Part shown: in pieces, positions 1-8,115 of the stretch
Layout: every line of letters begins with the position of its first letter
Position numbering within the stretch: position 1 is the first letter of the stretch
Assembly (NCBI GenBank): GCA_035760985.1
Contig: DASTRX010000209.1
Coordinates: 1 to 64,000, forward strand
Source of the DNA: SZUA-265 sp035760985
GTDB taxonomy: Bacteria; Myxococcota_A; Polyangia; Polyangiales; Polyangiaceae
Direction of reading: 5' to 3'
Length of the DNA: 64,000 nucleotides
Position numbers and translations under genes: made by a program
Notes under the pieces: generated by a model
Databases searched by the model: none
Told to the model about the DNA's origin: nothing
The model's input: the letters and a program-made list of their open reading frames with translations, nothing else

Positions 1-254
1 CCCCCCCCGCGTCGCGCGTCTGCCTTGGGGCAGCGCAACCTCTTCGAGTGAATCGAGTTGAGGTTTCCTGGGGAACCTGTCGTCCCCGCGCGCGCCCCGC
101 GTGCCGAGCGCCGGCCGCGTGCGCTTTTTGCTCGCTTTCGCTGCCTGTCCCCCAATGCGCGACGCTCCCGTCTCCGCCGCGAGCGTCGCCGCGGTCGCCC
201 ATCGGGACCGACCTGGTCGGTCGATCTCGGGGGGCATCGCCGAAACGGATCGCC

Positions 255-348
255 TATGACCGATCGGCATTGGCCCCTTGCCGAGCTCGGGCTCCTACCG
301 ATCGGTAGCGGCTCCTACCGATCGGTAGCGGCTCCTACCGATCGGTAG
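255..348. promoter_or_regulatory. Array of perfect 14-bp palindromes (operator-like)
   Basis: CTACCGATCGGTAG, a perfect 14-bp palindrome, occurs at 295-308, 315-328 and 335-348, exactly 20 bp apart (about two helical turns), with GCGGCT linkers. A fourth, degenerate core CCGATCGG lies at 260-267. Helical phasing of a perfect dyad is what cooperative binding sites for a dimeric regulator look like. A REP-type repeat is the alternative. The nearest downstream start is 670, over 300 bp away, so the regulated gene, if any, is unclear. Confidence 0.5.
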
Positions 349-541
349 CGGCCCTTTGAGTGCAAAGCGCCCCCGGAAGGTAGGGCGCCGGCTGAGGCTG
401 GTGCCGCCGCCGTCGTGCGAGGCGAGCGAGGAGCGCCCGCTGGCGCGGGTCCGCCAGGCGTGAGCTCGCCCGGGTGATCGAGGGCGTACGACGCGACAGG
501 GGGGCCCGTGGCGGCGGTTGCGCCACGGGCTGGCGTTCAGA

Positions 542-585
542 GTCCCGAGGTTTGGGGCACTGGTGTGCGGATGAGGCCCGGCCCC
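542..585 (-). repeat. Dispersed repeat C, copy 1 (inverted)
   Basis: The reverse complement resembles 19781-19830 and 35152-35199. Shared blocks are GTCCCGAGG and GTGCGGATGAGGCCCGGCCC (the latter read on the plus strand of this copy). The other two copies lie about 50 bp downstream of gene stops on the plus strand; this one lies in the gene-free start of the window. Confidence 0.5.
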
Positions 586-669
586 CATCCGACGGCTCCG
601 GCCCGTGGCTCTTAGCGAACGACAACGCTTGGCTCGACCCGCCTCCGGGGACCAGTTAGCTTTCCTGGC

Positions 670-2535
670 ATGAGGGTTGATCGGCTGCGCTTCGCGCTCC
701 TCGCGACGGGTCTCGTGGCATGTTCATCGGCAGCCCAGGCGCCGTCTGCCAACGCTTCCAGCGCTGCCGCGGAGCACGCCGACAGCGCGGAGGCGGAGGT
801 CGCCGTGGAACTGTCGCCCGTGGCCGCGCCGGAGAACCTGGTGATGCTGGCCACGCTGCGCACGCCCGCGCGCAGCGTCGATACGCTGATGGGCTGGACC
901 GGCATGGGCATCGACTGGCGCGCTCTGCTGCAAGCGGGGCCGGCAGCGCAGTTCTTGCCGGTGATCGATCTGGATGCGCCGATCGATGCCGCCGCCGCTC
1001 TCGACCCCAAGAGCAAGAACAAGCCGCGCTTCTTTTACGCCGCTTCCATCGGTTTGACCTCGCGTCAGGGGGCGCTCGATGCCTTCCGGGCGATCGATGC
1101 CCCCGTCGACCAGGTGGAGCCCGGTGTGTACAGCGTGCGGCCCAATCCGGAGACGCTGTGCTTCATCGCACCGGCGCTGGGCAAGGCCAAGGTGCGCCTG
1201 GTGTGCAGCGAGAACCGCGAGTCGCTGGACCTGCTCGCGCCGTATCTGACCCGCGGCAATCCCTCGGACAGCACCGGCGATGCGGCGTTGCACATGGAGC
1301 TGCGAGCCGAGCCCGCGTGGCGCCTGTATGGCGACAAGGCGCAGTTCTTGAAGCTCGGTATTCCCATGTTCCTGGGCGAGGTGTCGATCGGCAACGCGGA
1401 GTTCGACGCGGCGCTGCGCGAAACCGCTACCCTGGGCGTGGAGGAGTTCACGACGCTGCTCGCCGATCTGAAGGACGTGCGGCTCGACGCGCGCCTGAAC
1501 GAGAATCCTGCCGAGCTGGCCGTGATGCTGGGGGTCGATCTGCACAGCTCGCAGTCCTGGACCGCCAGCGCGTTCGCCAGCGCTGAAGGGCGCGCCAGCG
1601 TCGCACCCGATAGCTTCTGGAAGCTGCCGGTCGACGCTCGCGAAGCCAGCTATGCCTCGCCTTCCGATCCGGAGTCGTTTCAGAAGGCGCTGGAGCTGAT
1701 CGAGCGCGTGGCGCAGACGGGGCTGAATCAGCTGGGAGCGTCGTCCGCGGCGCAAAAGGATTGGCCGCAGGCGCTGCACGAAGCGCTGGCCGTCGCCGGC
1801 CCGACCGTGTCCGCCCGTGGTGAGGTGCCGGCCCGGCTGGTCTCTGCCCATCCGGACGAGCGGGAGCGACTGCGCAAGGACGCGGGTTACGTGATCGTCG
1901 GCGTGGAGGATCCGGGCAACCGCTACGGCGCGCTGCTGGAGCGCACGCTGAAGCTGTACGAGGACGGCGCTCTGCGCAAAGGCCTGAACCAGCGCTATGG
2001 CCTCGAGACCAGCAAGCTGCCGAAGGTGACGAGCAAGAAGGGCCCGTCGAAGCTGCCCGAGTCCCACTTGTACAGCGTCGAGCTGCCGGCGGAGGTGTTC
2101 GCCAAGCTGTCGGGCGAGAAGAAGAAAGGCGAAGATCAGAAGCCGCCGAGCGGCACGGTGCCGGTGGCGCTGCTCACCTGCCGCGAGGGTCAGCGCACCT
2201 GGATGGCTGCCTCGACCTACCCGGCGTTGAACGAAGAGCTGCTGGTCAAGGTGCTGGCGGCCAGCGGCCCCGAAGCGACGCTGGCGCGCAGGGAGGGGCT
2301 GGAGTCGCTCCACCAGACCAAGGCCAACATGGCCGGCTTCTGGACTCTGTCGGGCCTGGAGCAGGGCTGGCGGCGCGCGGAGCTGAGGAAGCTGCTCTCG
2401 TCGCTGGGTCCGAGCGACGTGCCGATCATCGGCCGCGCCAACGGCCACGCGGCAGGGCCGAACGGGGAGTTGGAGCTGCATGTGCCGGCGCAGGTCTTCA
2501 AGGACGTGTCGGCGCGCTACGCTCCGGCCAAGTAA
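670..2535 (+). CDS. Hypothetical lipoprotein
   Basis: The 621-residue product begins with a short basic segment, a hydrophobic stretch and the lipobox LVAC, so it is probably a lipoprotein acylated at Cys18. An Ala/Ser/Glu-rich linker follows (about 19-50), then a globular region with no motif I recognise. The second half contains Lys-rich patches (about 450-500). The downstream membrane protein starts 55 bp after the stop, so the two may be co-transcribed. No strong Shine-Dalgarno precedes the ATG; it was chosen because the signal peptide begins there. The function is unknown; long periplasmic lipoproteins of this kind are common in myxobacteria. Confidence 0.8.
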   Translation: MRVDRLRFALLATGLVACSSAAQAPSANASSAAAEHADSAEAEVAVELSPVAAPENLVMLATLRTPARSVDTLMGWTGMGIDWRALLQAGPAAQFLPVIDLDAPIDAAAALDPKSKNKPRFFYAASIGLTSRQGALDAFRAIDAPVDQVEPGVYSVRPNPETLCFIAPALGKAKVRLVCSENRESLDLLAPYLTRGNPSDSTGDAALHMELRAEPAWRLYGDKAQFLKLGIPMFLGEVSIGNAEFDAALRETATLGVEEFTTLLADLKDVRLDARLNENPAELAVMLGVDLHSSQSWTASAFASAEGRASVAPDSFWKLPVDAREASYASPSDPESFQKALELIERVAQTGLNQLGASSAAQKDWPQALHEALAVAGPTVSARGEVPARLVSAHPDERERLRKDAGYVIVGVEDPGNRYGALLERTLKLYEDGALRKGLNQRYGLETSKLPKVTSKKGPSKLPESHLYSVELPAEVFAKLSGEKKKGEDQKPPSGTVPVALLTCREGQRTWMAASTYPALNEELLVKVLAASGPEATLARREGLESLHQTKANMAGFWTLSGLEQGWRRAELRKLLSSLGPSDVPIIGRANGHAAGPNGELELHVPAQVFKDVSARYAPAK

Positions 2536-2590
2536 GCCGCTCCGATAACTTGGCCGGCCCGGCCGAGATCGTTACCCACTCGGCGTTCCC

Positions 2591-4531
2591 ATGCCGAATC
2601 GCTCACGCTTCTGGGGGCTGTCGTTCTGGGCTCTCGCCAGCTCGCTGTGGGTCCTGGCGAGCCCGCCCTGCTGGGCCGGCTCGGGCCCGCGCGTGCGCTC
2701 CAGTATCACGCGCATCGAGCTCGCCCCCGACGGTTCGGCGCGCGTGCGCCATCAGCTCCGGCTGGAAGCCAGCAGCGGCGTGCTGCGCAGCTTCACGCTG
2801 CAAGGGCTGGACGCGGACGCCGAGCCCCTGCCGGACGCTCGCATCACGCGCAACGACTCCGGCGCCGGAGCTCCGCAGCCGCTGGAGCTGCGCCTCGCGG
2901 GCGGTCGCGCGGAGCTGGGTCTGCCGCGCTCGGCGAGCTTGCCGGGCAAGAGCTTCTCGATCGAGTTTGGCTACCGGACGCAGCTGCTGCGCCGCGGCCT
3001 GCTGCGTGAGCAACCCGGCGGGCAGCGCATGCAGCTGTCGTGGGTGGGGCCGCGCTTCGAGGACAGCGTGGACTCGGTGACGCTCGTCGTGCGCACCAGC
3101 CCGGCGCGGCTGCCGCCGGAGCCGGCCGATCCGGACGCCGAGGCCGGCCGCGCGCGCGCGCGCGCCGTCGGCGGTCCCGGCATCATCCTGAGCACGCTGC
3201 GCCGCTCTCCCGAGTGGGACGAGCTGGAGCTGGTGCACGCGCACGTGGCGCGTCGCGAGGCCGCGCGCTGGCAAGTGTTGCTCGATCGCGCGCTGTTCGC
3301 GGGCACCGCCAACCCGAGCGACAGTCCCAGCGACAAGCCGGGCAAGGACCCGAGCGCCAGCCCCGGCAGCAGCTCGAGCCGTGGCACGAACGACAGCGCC
3401 AGCGCACCTGCACCGGAGCCGGAGCCCTCGTCGGAGGTCGAGCTCGACGGCATCTGGCCAGCGCCGGAAGGCGGGTTGCCGCATCCAGGCTCCTTCTGGT
3501 CCCTGCCCTGCATCCTCGTCGCCGCCGCGGGCTATGGCGCGTTGCTCTGGCTCAAGGCTCGCGCCGTGTCCCGGGCGGCCGCGTTGCGGGATTGCCGGGT
3601 GCGGCCGCTGCTCCCAGGCAGCGCGACCCAGCGTGCTGTTCTGGCAGGGCTCGCGGTCGCGCTGGCGAGCGGCGCCGTGATCTGGCTCGATGCACCGCTG
3701 GTGGGCGCGCTGATCCTGCTGCTGGCCGTCGCGCTCGCCACCCACCGTCCGCCCACCAGCGAAGCGCGGCTGCGCGGCCCCGGCGAGTGGCAACCGCTCG
3801 ACGCCCAGACACTCCAGCCGGAGCGCGCGCTCCCTCCTCCCCTGCCCGGAGCCTGGCTGGATGTCGCGCGTCTGCCGGGCTTCGCGCTCTTGCTGGGCCT
3901 GCTGGCGAGCAACGGCGCCGCGGCGTTTCGCCTGTTCCAGAGCTCACCGTACTACGGGGCCTGCCTCTTGCTCGCGGGCAGCGCTCTCTTGCCGCTCTTC
4001 TGCACGGGGCGCGCCGGCGAGCTGCCCGAGCCCGCGCTCGCTCAGAGCAAGCGCTTTCTGGCGCGCGTGCTGAAGCGGCTCGAGGGCAAGGCCGAGCTGG
4101 TGTTGCAGCCGCTCGGGCGCGTGTGCACCGGCGCCACCGAGCTCGACGAGCTGCGCCTGGCGATCCATCCCGCGCGCGGCCTGCCGGGCTTGATCGGCAT
4201 GGAGCTCGCGCTGGAGCAGCGCCCGGGGCTGGCGGGCCCCAGCACCGGTCCGGTGCTGGTCGTGCGCGCCGCCGACGGATCGCCGTGTCAGCGGGCGCTG
4301 CCGCGGCAGCTGAGCTGGAGCCGCGGGCGCAGCGCGGAGGAGCGCGCCGCGCTGGTGCGCCCCAAGCTCCCGAGCCTGGCGCTGACGGTCGAGCTGGTGC
4401 TGGAGCTGGCCGCCGCCGCGAGCGAGGCGCAGGGGCGCGAGGGCGCCCCGGCAGCTGCCTCGGCAGCGCGCCCGGTCAGCTCAGGCGCACCACCACGCCG
4501 TCGTCTCCGCGCATCACCAGCCGTTCCGTGA
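2591..4531 (+). CDS. Hypothetical membrane protein
   Basis: The 646-residue product has an N-terminal signal sequence (cleavage likely near ASPPCWAGS), an extracytoplasmic beta-rich region to about residue 230 and a Ser/Pro/Asp-rich linker (about 235-285). Several hydrophobic segments follow, near 305-325, 350-390, 430-450 and 460-480. The C-terminal part looks cytoplasmic and ends in an Ala/Arg-rich tail. The last 56 bp overlap the 3' end of the convergent alpha-glucosidase gene, so the tail may not be conserved. The layout of a secreted N-domain, linker and membrane bundle recalls TPM/DUF2207-type envelope proteins, but no diagnostic motif was found. Function unknown. Confidence 0.75.
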   Translation: MPNRSRFWGLSFWALASSLWVLASPPCWAGSGPRVRSSITRIELAPDGSARVRHQLRLEASSGVLRSFTLQGLDADAEPLPDARITRNDSGAGAPQPLELRLAGGRAELGLPRSASLPGKSFSIEFGYRTQLLRRGLLREQPGGQRMQLSWVGPRFEDSVDSVTLVVRTSPARLPPEPADPDAEAGRARARAVGGPGIILSTLRRSPEWDELELVHAHVARREAARWQVLLDRALFAGTANPSDSPSDKPGKDPSASPGSSSSRGTNDSASAPAPEPEPSSEVELDGIWPAPEGGLPHPGSFWSLPCILVAAAGYGALLWLKARAVSRAAALRDCRVRPLLPGSATQRAVLAGLAVALASGAVIWLDAPLVGALILLLAVALATHRPPTSEARLRGPGEWQPLDAQTLQPERALPPPLPGAWLDVARLPGFALLLGLLASNGAAAFRLFQSSPYYGACLLLAGSALLPLFCTGRAGELPEPALAQSKRFLARVLKRLEGKAELVLQPLGRVCTGATELDELRLAIHPARGLPGLIGMELALEQRPGLAGPSTGPVLVVRAADGSPCQRALPRQLSWSRGRSAEERAALVRPKLPSLALTVELVLELAAAASEAQGREGAPAAASAARPVSSGAPPRRRLRASPAVP

Positions 4532-6062
4532 CGCGCTCGCCCTGACGGCGCACGTCCGTGCCGATCACGATCTCGCCCTGCCCGATATCCGCGAGCGGCA
4601 GGTGGCCGGGGCGCGAGCCCAGGTTCAGCACCACCAGGAAGCGGCGCTCGTTGGCCTCGCGCACGTACGCGATCATCTGCCCCTGCACGAACACGGGCTT
4701 GTACGAGCCCACGTTGAGCGCCGGCTCGGCGCGCCGCAGCGCGATCAGCCGCCGGTAGAGCGCCAGCATCGACTCGCGATCCTCGAACTGCGCTTCCACG
4801 TTGCAGTCCTCGTAGTCGTAGCCGATCGGCAGCCAGGGCACGCCGCTGGTGAAGCCCGCCCGCGCCTTGCCCGACCACTGCATGGGCGTGCGCGCCGGAT
4901 CGCGGCTGACGCCGATCCGCTTGCCCTGCGGGTCCTGCATCTGCTCGGGGAAGATGATCGTGTCGCGCATGCCGAGCTCATCGCCGTAATACAGGGTGGG
5001 CGTGCCGCGCAGGGTGAGCAGCAGGATGGCGGCGACACGCGCCTGCGCCAGCCCCACCCGGCTGGCGATGCGCGGTTGATCGTGATTGCCGAGCACCCAG
5101 TTGGGCCAGGCCTGCGCGGGCAAGGCGCCCTCGTACTCGTTGATCGCCGCCGAGATCTCCCGGGCGTTCCAGGGCAAGCTGATCAGCTGGAAGTTGAAGG
5201 GCAGGTGCGCGCCGTTCCCGGCCGTGCCGTAGTAGGCGACCAGGCGCCGGATCGGCAGATAGATCTCGCCGATCAGCACGCGATCCGGAAACTCGTCGAC
5301 CACCGCGCGCATCTCGCAGGCGATCTCCTGCACCTCGGGCTGATCCGTCGAGTAAGTCGGGAGGAGCTGGTTGTACGGGATCTGGTCCGGTTGATCGGGT
5401 CGATAGTCGGGGTTCGGGGGGTTATCGCGCCACTCGGCGTCCTTGATCAGGTGCCAGAGGACGTCCACGCGGAAGCCGTCCACCCCGCGCTGCAGCCAGA
5501 AGCGCATGGCCGAGTACATCTCGCGCCGCAACTCCGGATTGCGCCAGTTGAGATCCGGCTGCTCCTTGAGAAAGGCATGGAAGTAGTACTGCTCGGTCTT
5601 CGCGTCCCAGGTCCAGCCGCCGCCGCCGAACACGCTGAGCCAGTTGTTGGGCGCGCCACCGCCCGGCTTGGCGTCGTGCCAGAGGTAGTAGTTGCGCTTG
5701 GGGTTGTCGCGCGAGGAGCGCGCCTCCAGGAACCAGGGGTGCTGATCGGAGGTGTGGTTGGGCACGAAGTCCAGGATCACGCGCAGGTTGCGCGCGTGCG
5801 CGCGCTCGATCAGCTCCTGCATGTCGTCCATGCGGCCGAAGATGGGATGGATGGCGCAGTAGTCGGAGACGTCATAGCCGAAGTCCGCCATCGGGGAGGG
5901 GTACACCGGCGAGATCCAGATCGCGTCGACGCCCAGCGCCTCGAGATAGTCGAGCTTGGACAGGATACCGCGCAAATCCCCGACGCCGTCGCCGTTGGAG
6001 TCCGCGAAGGAGCGCGGATAGATCTGATAGACGATGCCCTTCTGCCACCACAGATGCGTCAT
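4476..6062 (-). CDS. GH13 alpha-glucosidase / oligo-1,6-glucosidase type
   Basis: The 528-residue intracellular GH13 enzyme hydrolyses terminal alpha-glucosidic bonds of short malto- or isomalto-oligosaccharides or trehalose-type sugars. It opens with WWQKGIVYQIYPRSF and a DSNGDGVGDL calcium-type loop. The catalytic triad is visible as Asp200 (FRVDV), Glu266 (LIGEIY) and Asp328 (LGNHDQ). A GAGGAGG-type Shine-Dalgarno lies about 8 nt before the ATG. It starts 12 nt after the treZ stop, so the two form an operon, and it probably degrades products of the glycogen-to-trehalose route. The paralogue at 8116-9762 is the divergent twin. Exact specificity (maltose, isomaltose, trehalose or trehalulose) cannot be read from sequence. 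It contains no GH70-like or transporter domain. Confidence 0.92.
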   Translation of the reverse strand: MTHLWWQKGIVYQIYPRSFADSNGDGVGDLRGILSKLDYLEALGVDAIWISPVYPSPMADFGYDVSDYCAIHPIFGRMDDMQELIERAHARNLRVILDFVPNHTSDQHPWFLEARSSRDNPKRNYYLWHDAKPGGGAPNNWLSVFGGGGWTWDAKTEQYYFHAFLKEQPDLNWRNPELRREMYSAMRFWLQRGVDGFRVDVLWHLIKDAEWRDNPPNPDYRPDQPDQIPYNQLLPTYSTDQPEVQEIACEMRAVVDEFPDRVLIGEIYLPIRRLVAYYGTAGNGAHLPFNFQLISLPWNAREISAAINEYEGALPAQAWPNWVLGNHDQPRIASRVGLAQARVAAILLLTLRGTPTLYYGDELGMRDTIIFPEQMQDPQGKRIGVSRDPARTPMQWSGKARAGFTSGVPWLPIGYDYEDCNVEAQFEDRESMLALYRRLIALRRAEPALNVGSYKPVFVQGQMIAYVREANERRFLVVLNLGSRPGHLPLADIGQGEIVIGTDVRRQGERVTERLVMRGDDGVVVRLS

Positions 6063-6074
6063 GCTCTTGCCTCC

Positions 6075-7952
6075 TCAAGCGCCGCTGTCGGTTGCAGCCA
6101 GTACGGTGGCTGCGCGCGGCGAGAGCCGCCACATTCCGTCGTGGTGCGGGTGCACGTAACCACAACCTCCGTATTTGACGTCCTCGCTGGACAGCACGGT
6201 CTGCCAGCTGGCGCCGCTCGGCGGCGCCAGCAGCGGCTCCGGCGCCGGCGCGAGCTCCAGCTCCGAGCCCAGGTTGATCACGATCAGCCGATCGCCCGCC
6301 GCGGAGACGAAGCGCAGCAAGAACGCATGCGGCGAGAGCACGGCCCCGTGCATCGAGTCCGCGCGCTGCTCGCTGAAGACCGCGTCCTCCCGGCGCAACG
6401 CGAGCAGGTCCTTGTGCAGCTGGAACAGCGGAGCGTTGCGCTCGCGTTCGGCAAAATCGAGCTTGCAGCGCTCGAAGGTCGCGCGATCGGCGGGGTCGGC
6501 CAGCGTCGCCACCGCCTCGGGCGCCGCCACCGAAGGGAACTGACACAGGAACTCGCGCCGCCCCTCGCGCACCAGCTTGGCGAGGTCCGGCTGGTGATGA
6601 GCGAAGTACAGGAAGGGCGTCGTGGCGCCGAACTCCTGGCCCTGGAACAGCATCGGCGTCGGCGGGGCGAGCAGCCATACCGTCGTCAAGGCGCGCAGCA
6701 CCGAGCCATCGCACAGCTCGCCCAGGCGCTTGCCGGCCAGGCTGTTGGCCACCTGATCGTGGTTCTGCAGATAGGTGATGAAATGGTCCGCGCGCAGCCC
6801 CAGGGCGGACGTGCCGCGCTTCTTCTTCTGCCAGATGTAGTGTTGCCCCTGGTACAGGTAACCCCAGCGCAGCGCCGAGATCAGCTCCTGCGGCGTGCCC
6901 GTGTAGTCGTGGTAGTAGGCTTCGCGCCGGCCCGTGGCCGCCACGCGCGCGGTGTGATGAAAGTCGTCGTTCCACAGCGCGTCGACGCCGTAGCCACCGT
7001 GCCTGCGCTCGTGCACCAGCCGCGTCTGCTGCGGCTCGTTCTCGGCACAGATGTAGGCGCGCTTGTTCTGGCTGTGCGCAGCGCTCTGCACGGCGCTCGC
7101 GATGTCGGCGATCACGTGGCGCTCGGAGCTGTCATACAGGCACTGGGTCGCGTCGAGGCGCAGGCCGTCGAAGTGATACTCGAGCAGCCAGTAGCGAGCG
7201 TTCTCGACGAAGAACTCGCGCACCGCCGCGCTCTCTTCCCCGTCGAAGTTGATGGCCTCGCCCCACTCGTTCGAATAACGGTTGGTAAAATAGCTGGTCG
7301 AGAAGCACTTGAGATAAGCGCCGTCGGGCCCCAGATGGTTGTAGACGACGTCCAGGATCACCGCCAGTCCCAGCTGATGCGCGCGATCGATGAAGCGCCT
7401 CAAGTCGTCGGGTTCGCCGTAGAGGCGCGTCGGCGCCCACAGTCCCACGCCGTCGTAGCCCCAGCCGAAGTCACCCGGGAAATCGGCGAGCGGCATCAGC
7501 TCCAGGGTCGTGATGCCGGTCTCCACCAGGTGCGGGAGCTGCTCGGCTGCCGCGCGATAGGTACCTTCCTTGGTGAAGGTGCCGATGTGCATCTCGTACA
7601 GCACCTGCCCGCGCTCGCGCGGCCCTCGGAACTCGGAGTCGCTCCAGGTGAAGCGCGCTGGGTCGATGATCTGCGAGGGGCCGTGAGGCCCGCTCGGCTG
7701 GTAGCGGGACGCCGGATCGGGCAGCAGCTGCGTCTGCCCGTCCAGGCGCAGGCTGTATAGATCGCCCGCGCGCAGCGCCGGGATCAGCCCGCTGAAGTAA
7801 CCGTCCTCGCTGCGACTCAGCAGGTGGCTCTTGCCGCCCACGGTGCTGGTCGCGTTGCGCTCGATGACCTCCAGACGGCGCGCGGCAGGCGCCCAGATCC
7901 GGAAGTGCGTGCCCCCCTCGCCCGGCTCGGCCCCGATCGGAAATTTTCTCAT
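6075..7952 (-). CDS. treZ: Malto-oligosyltrehalose trehalohydrolase
   Basis: TreZ releases trehalose from maltooligosyl-trehalose, the second step of the TreYZ route from glycogen. The 625-residue protein has an N-terminal CBM48-like domain (FPIGAEP, FRIWAPAARR), then the GH13 barrel with Asp267 (LRLDATQ), Glu304 (ICAENEP) and Asp399 (LQNHDQ). VYEMHIGTFT-like wording (YEMHIGTFTKEG) is typical of TreZ. The ATG at 7952 (MRKFPIGAEPG) was chosen over an upstream TTG at 7976 because family members start at this position. It is the first gene of the minus-strand pair with the GH13 gene at 4476-6062. TreY, its partner, is encoded divergently in the fusion at 9821-14848. Confidence 0.95.
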   Translation of the reverse strand: MRKFPIGAEPGEGGTHFRIWAPAARRLEVIERNATSTVGGKSHLLSRSEDGYFSGLIPALRAGDLYSLRLDGQTQLLPDPASRYQPSGPHGPSQIIDPARFTWSDSEFRGPRERGQVLYEMHIGTFTKEGTYRAAAEQLPHLVETGITTLELMPLADFPGDFGWGYDGVGLWAPTRLYGEPDDLRRFIDRAHQLGLAVILDVVYNHLGPDGAYLKCFSTSYFTNRYSNEWGEAINFDGEESAAVREFFVENARYWLLEYHFDGLRLDATQCLYDSSERHVIADIASAVQSAAHSQNKRAYICAENEPQQTRLVHERRHGGYGVDALWNDDFHHTARVAATGRREAYYHDYTGTPQELISALRWGYLYQGQHYIWQKKKRGTSALGLRADHFITYLQNHDQVANSLAGKRLGELCDGSVLRALTTVWLLAPPTPMLFQGQEFGATTPFLYFAHHQPDLAKLVREGRREFLCQFPSVAAPEAVATLADPADRATFERCKLDFAERERNAPLFQLHKDLLALRREDAVFSEQRADSMHGAVLSPHAFLLRFVSAAGDRLIVINLGSELELAPAPEPLLAPPSGASWQTVLSSEDVKYGGCGYVHPHHDGMWRLSPRAATVLAATDSGA

Positions 7953-8115
7953 CACGGCTCGGCGCCTGAAGAGCAAATGTCATTCCGACACGGTGTGCGC
8001 CGCTGAACGCGATCGCGGGGCTGCCGAAGACTGAGGCAATATAGCTCGCCTGGTGAACTCTGACATGGTGCGTTTGCGCGTGACCCCGGGCGCGCGCTCA
8101 TGTCATGTGCGGCGC

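Larger units (their letters stand above)
1..669. other. Gene-free 5' interval
   Basis: No reading frame here has a credible start, length or resemblance to a known family. Several overlapping frames run across it on both strands but read as low-complexity Arg/Pro/Ala translations. It holds a palindrome array (255-348) and an inverted copy of a dispersed repeat (542-585), described separately. The first credible gene starts at 670. Confidence 0.6.

Noticed and set aside
295..348. CRISPR-like array
   Set aside because: Units are 14-bp palindromes with 6-bp identical linkers, no unique spacers and no cas genes.
4602..7760. A 1052-codon plus-strand frame opposite the GH13 and treZ genes
   Set aside because: It is the antisense of two clearly recognisable enzymes; the composition (Arg/His/Ala/Gln-rich) is the usual GC-rich antisense artefact.
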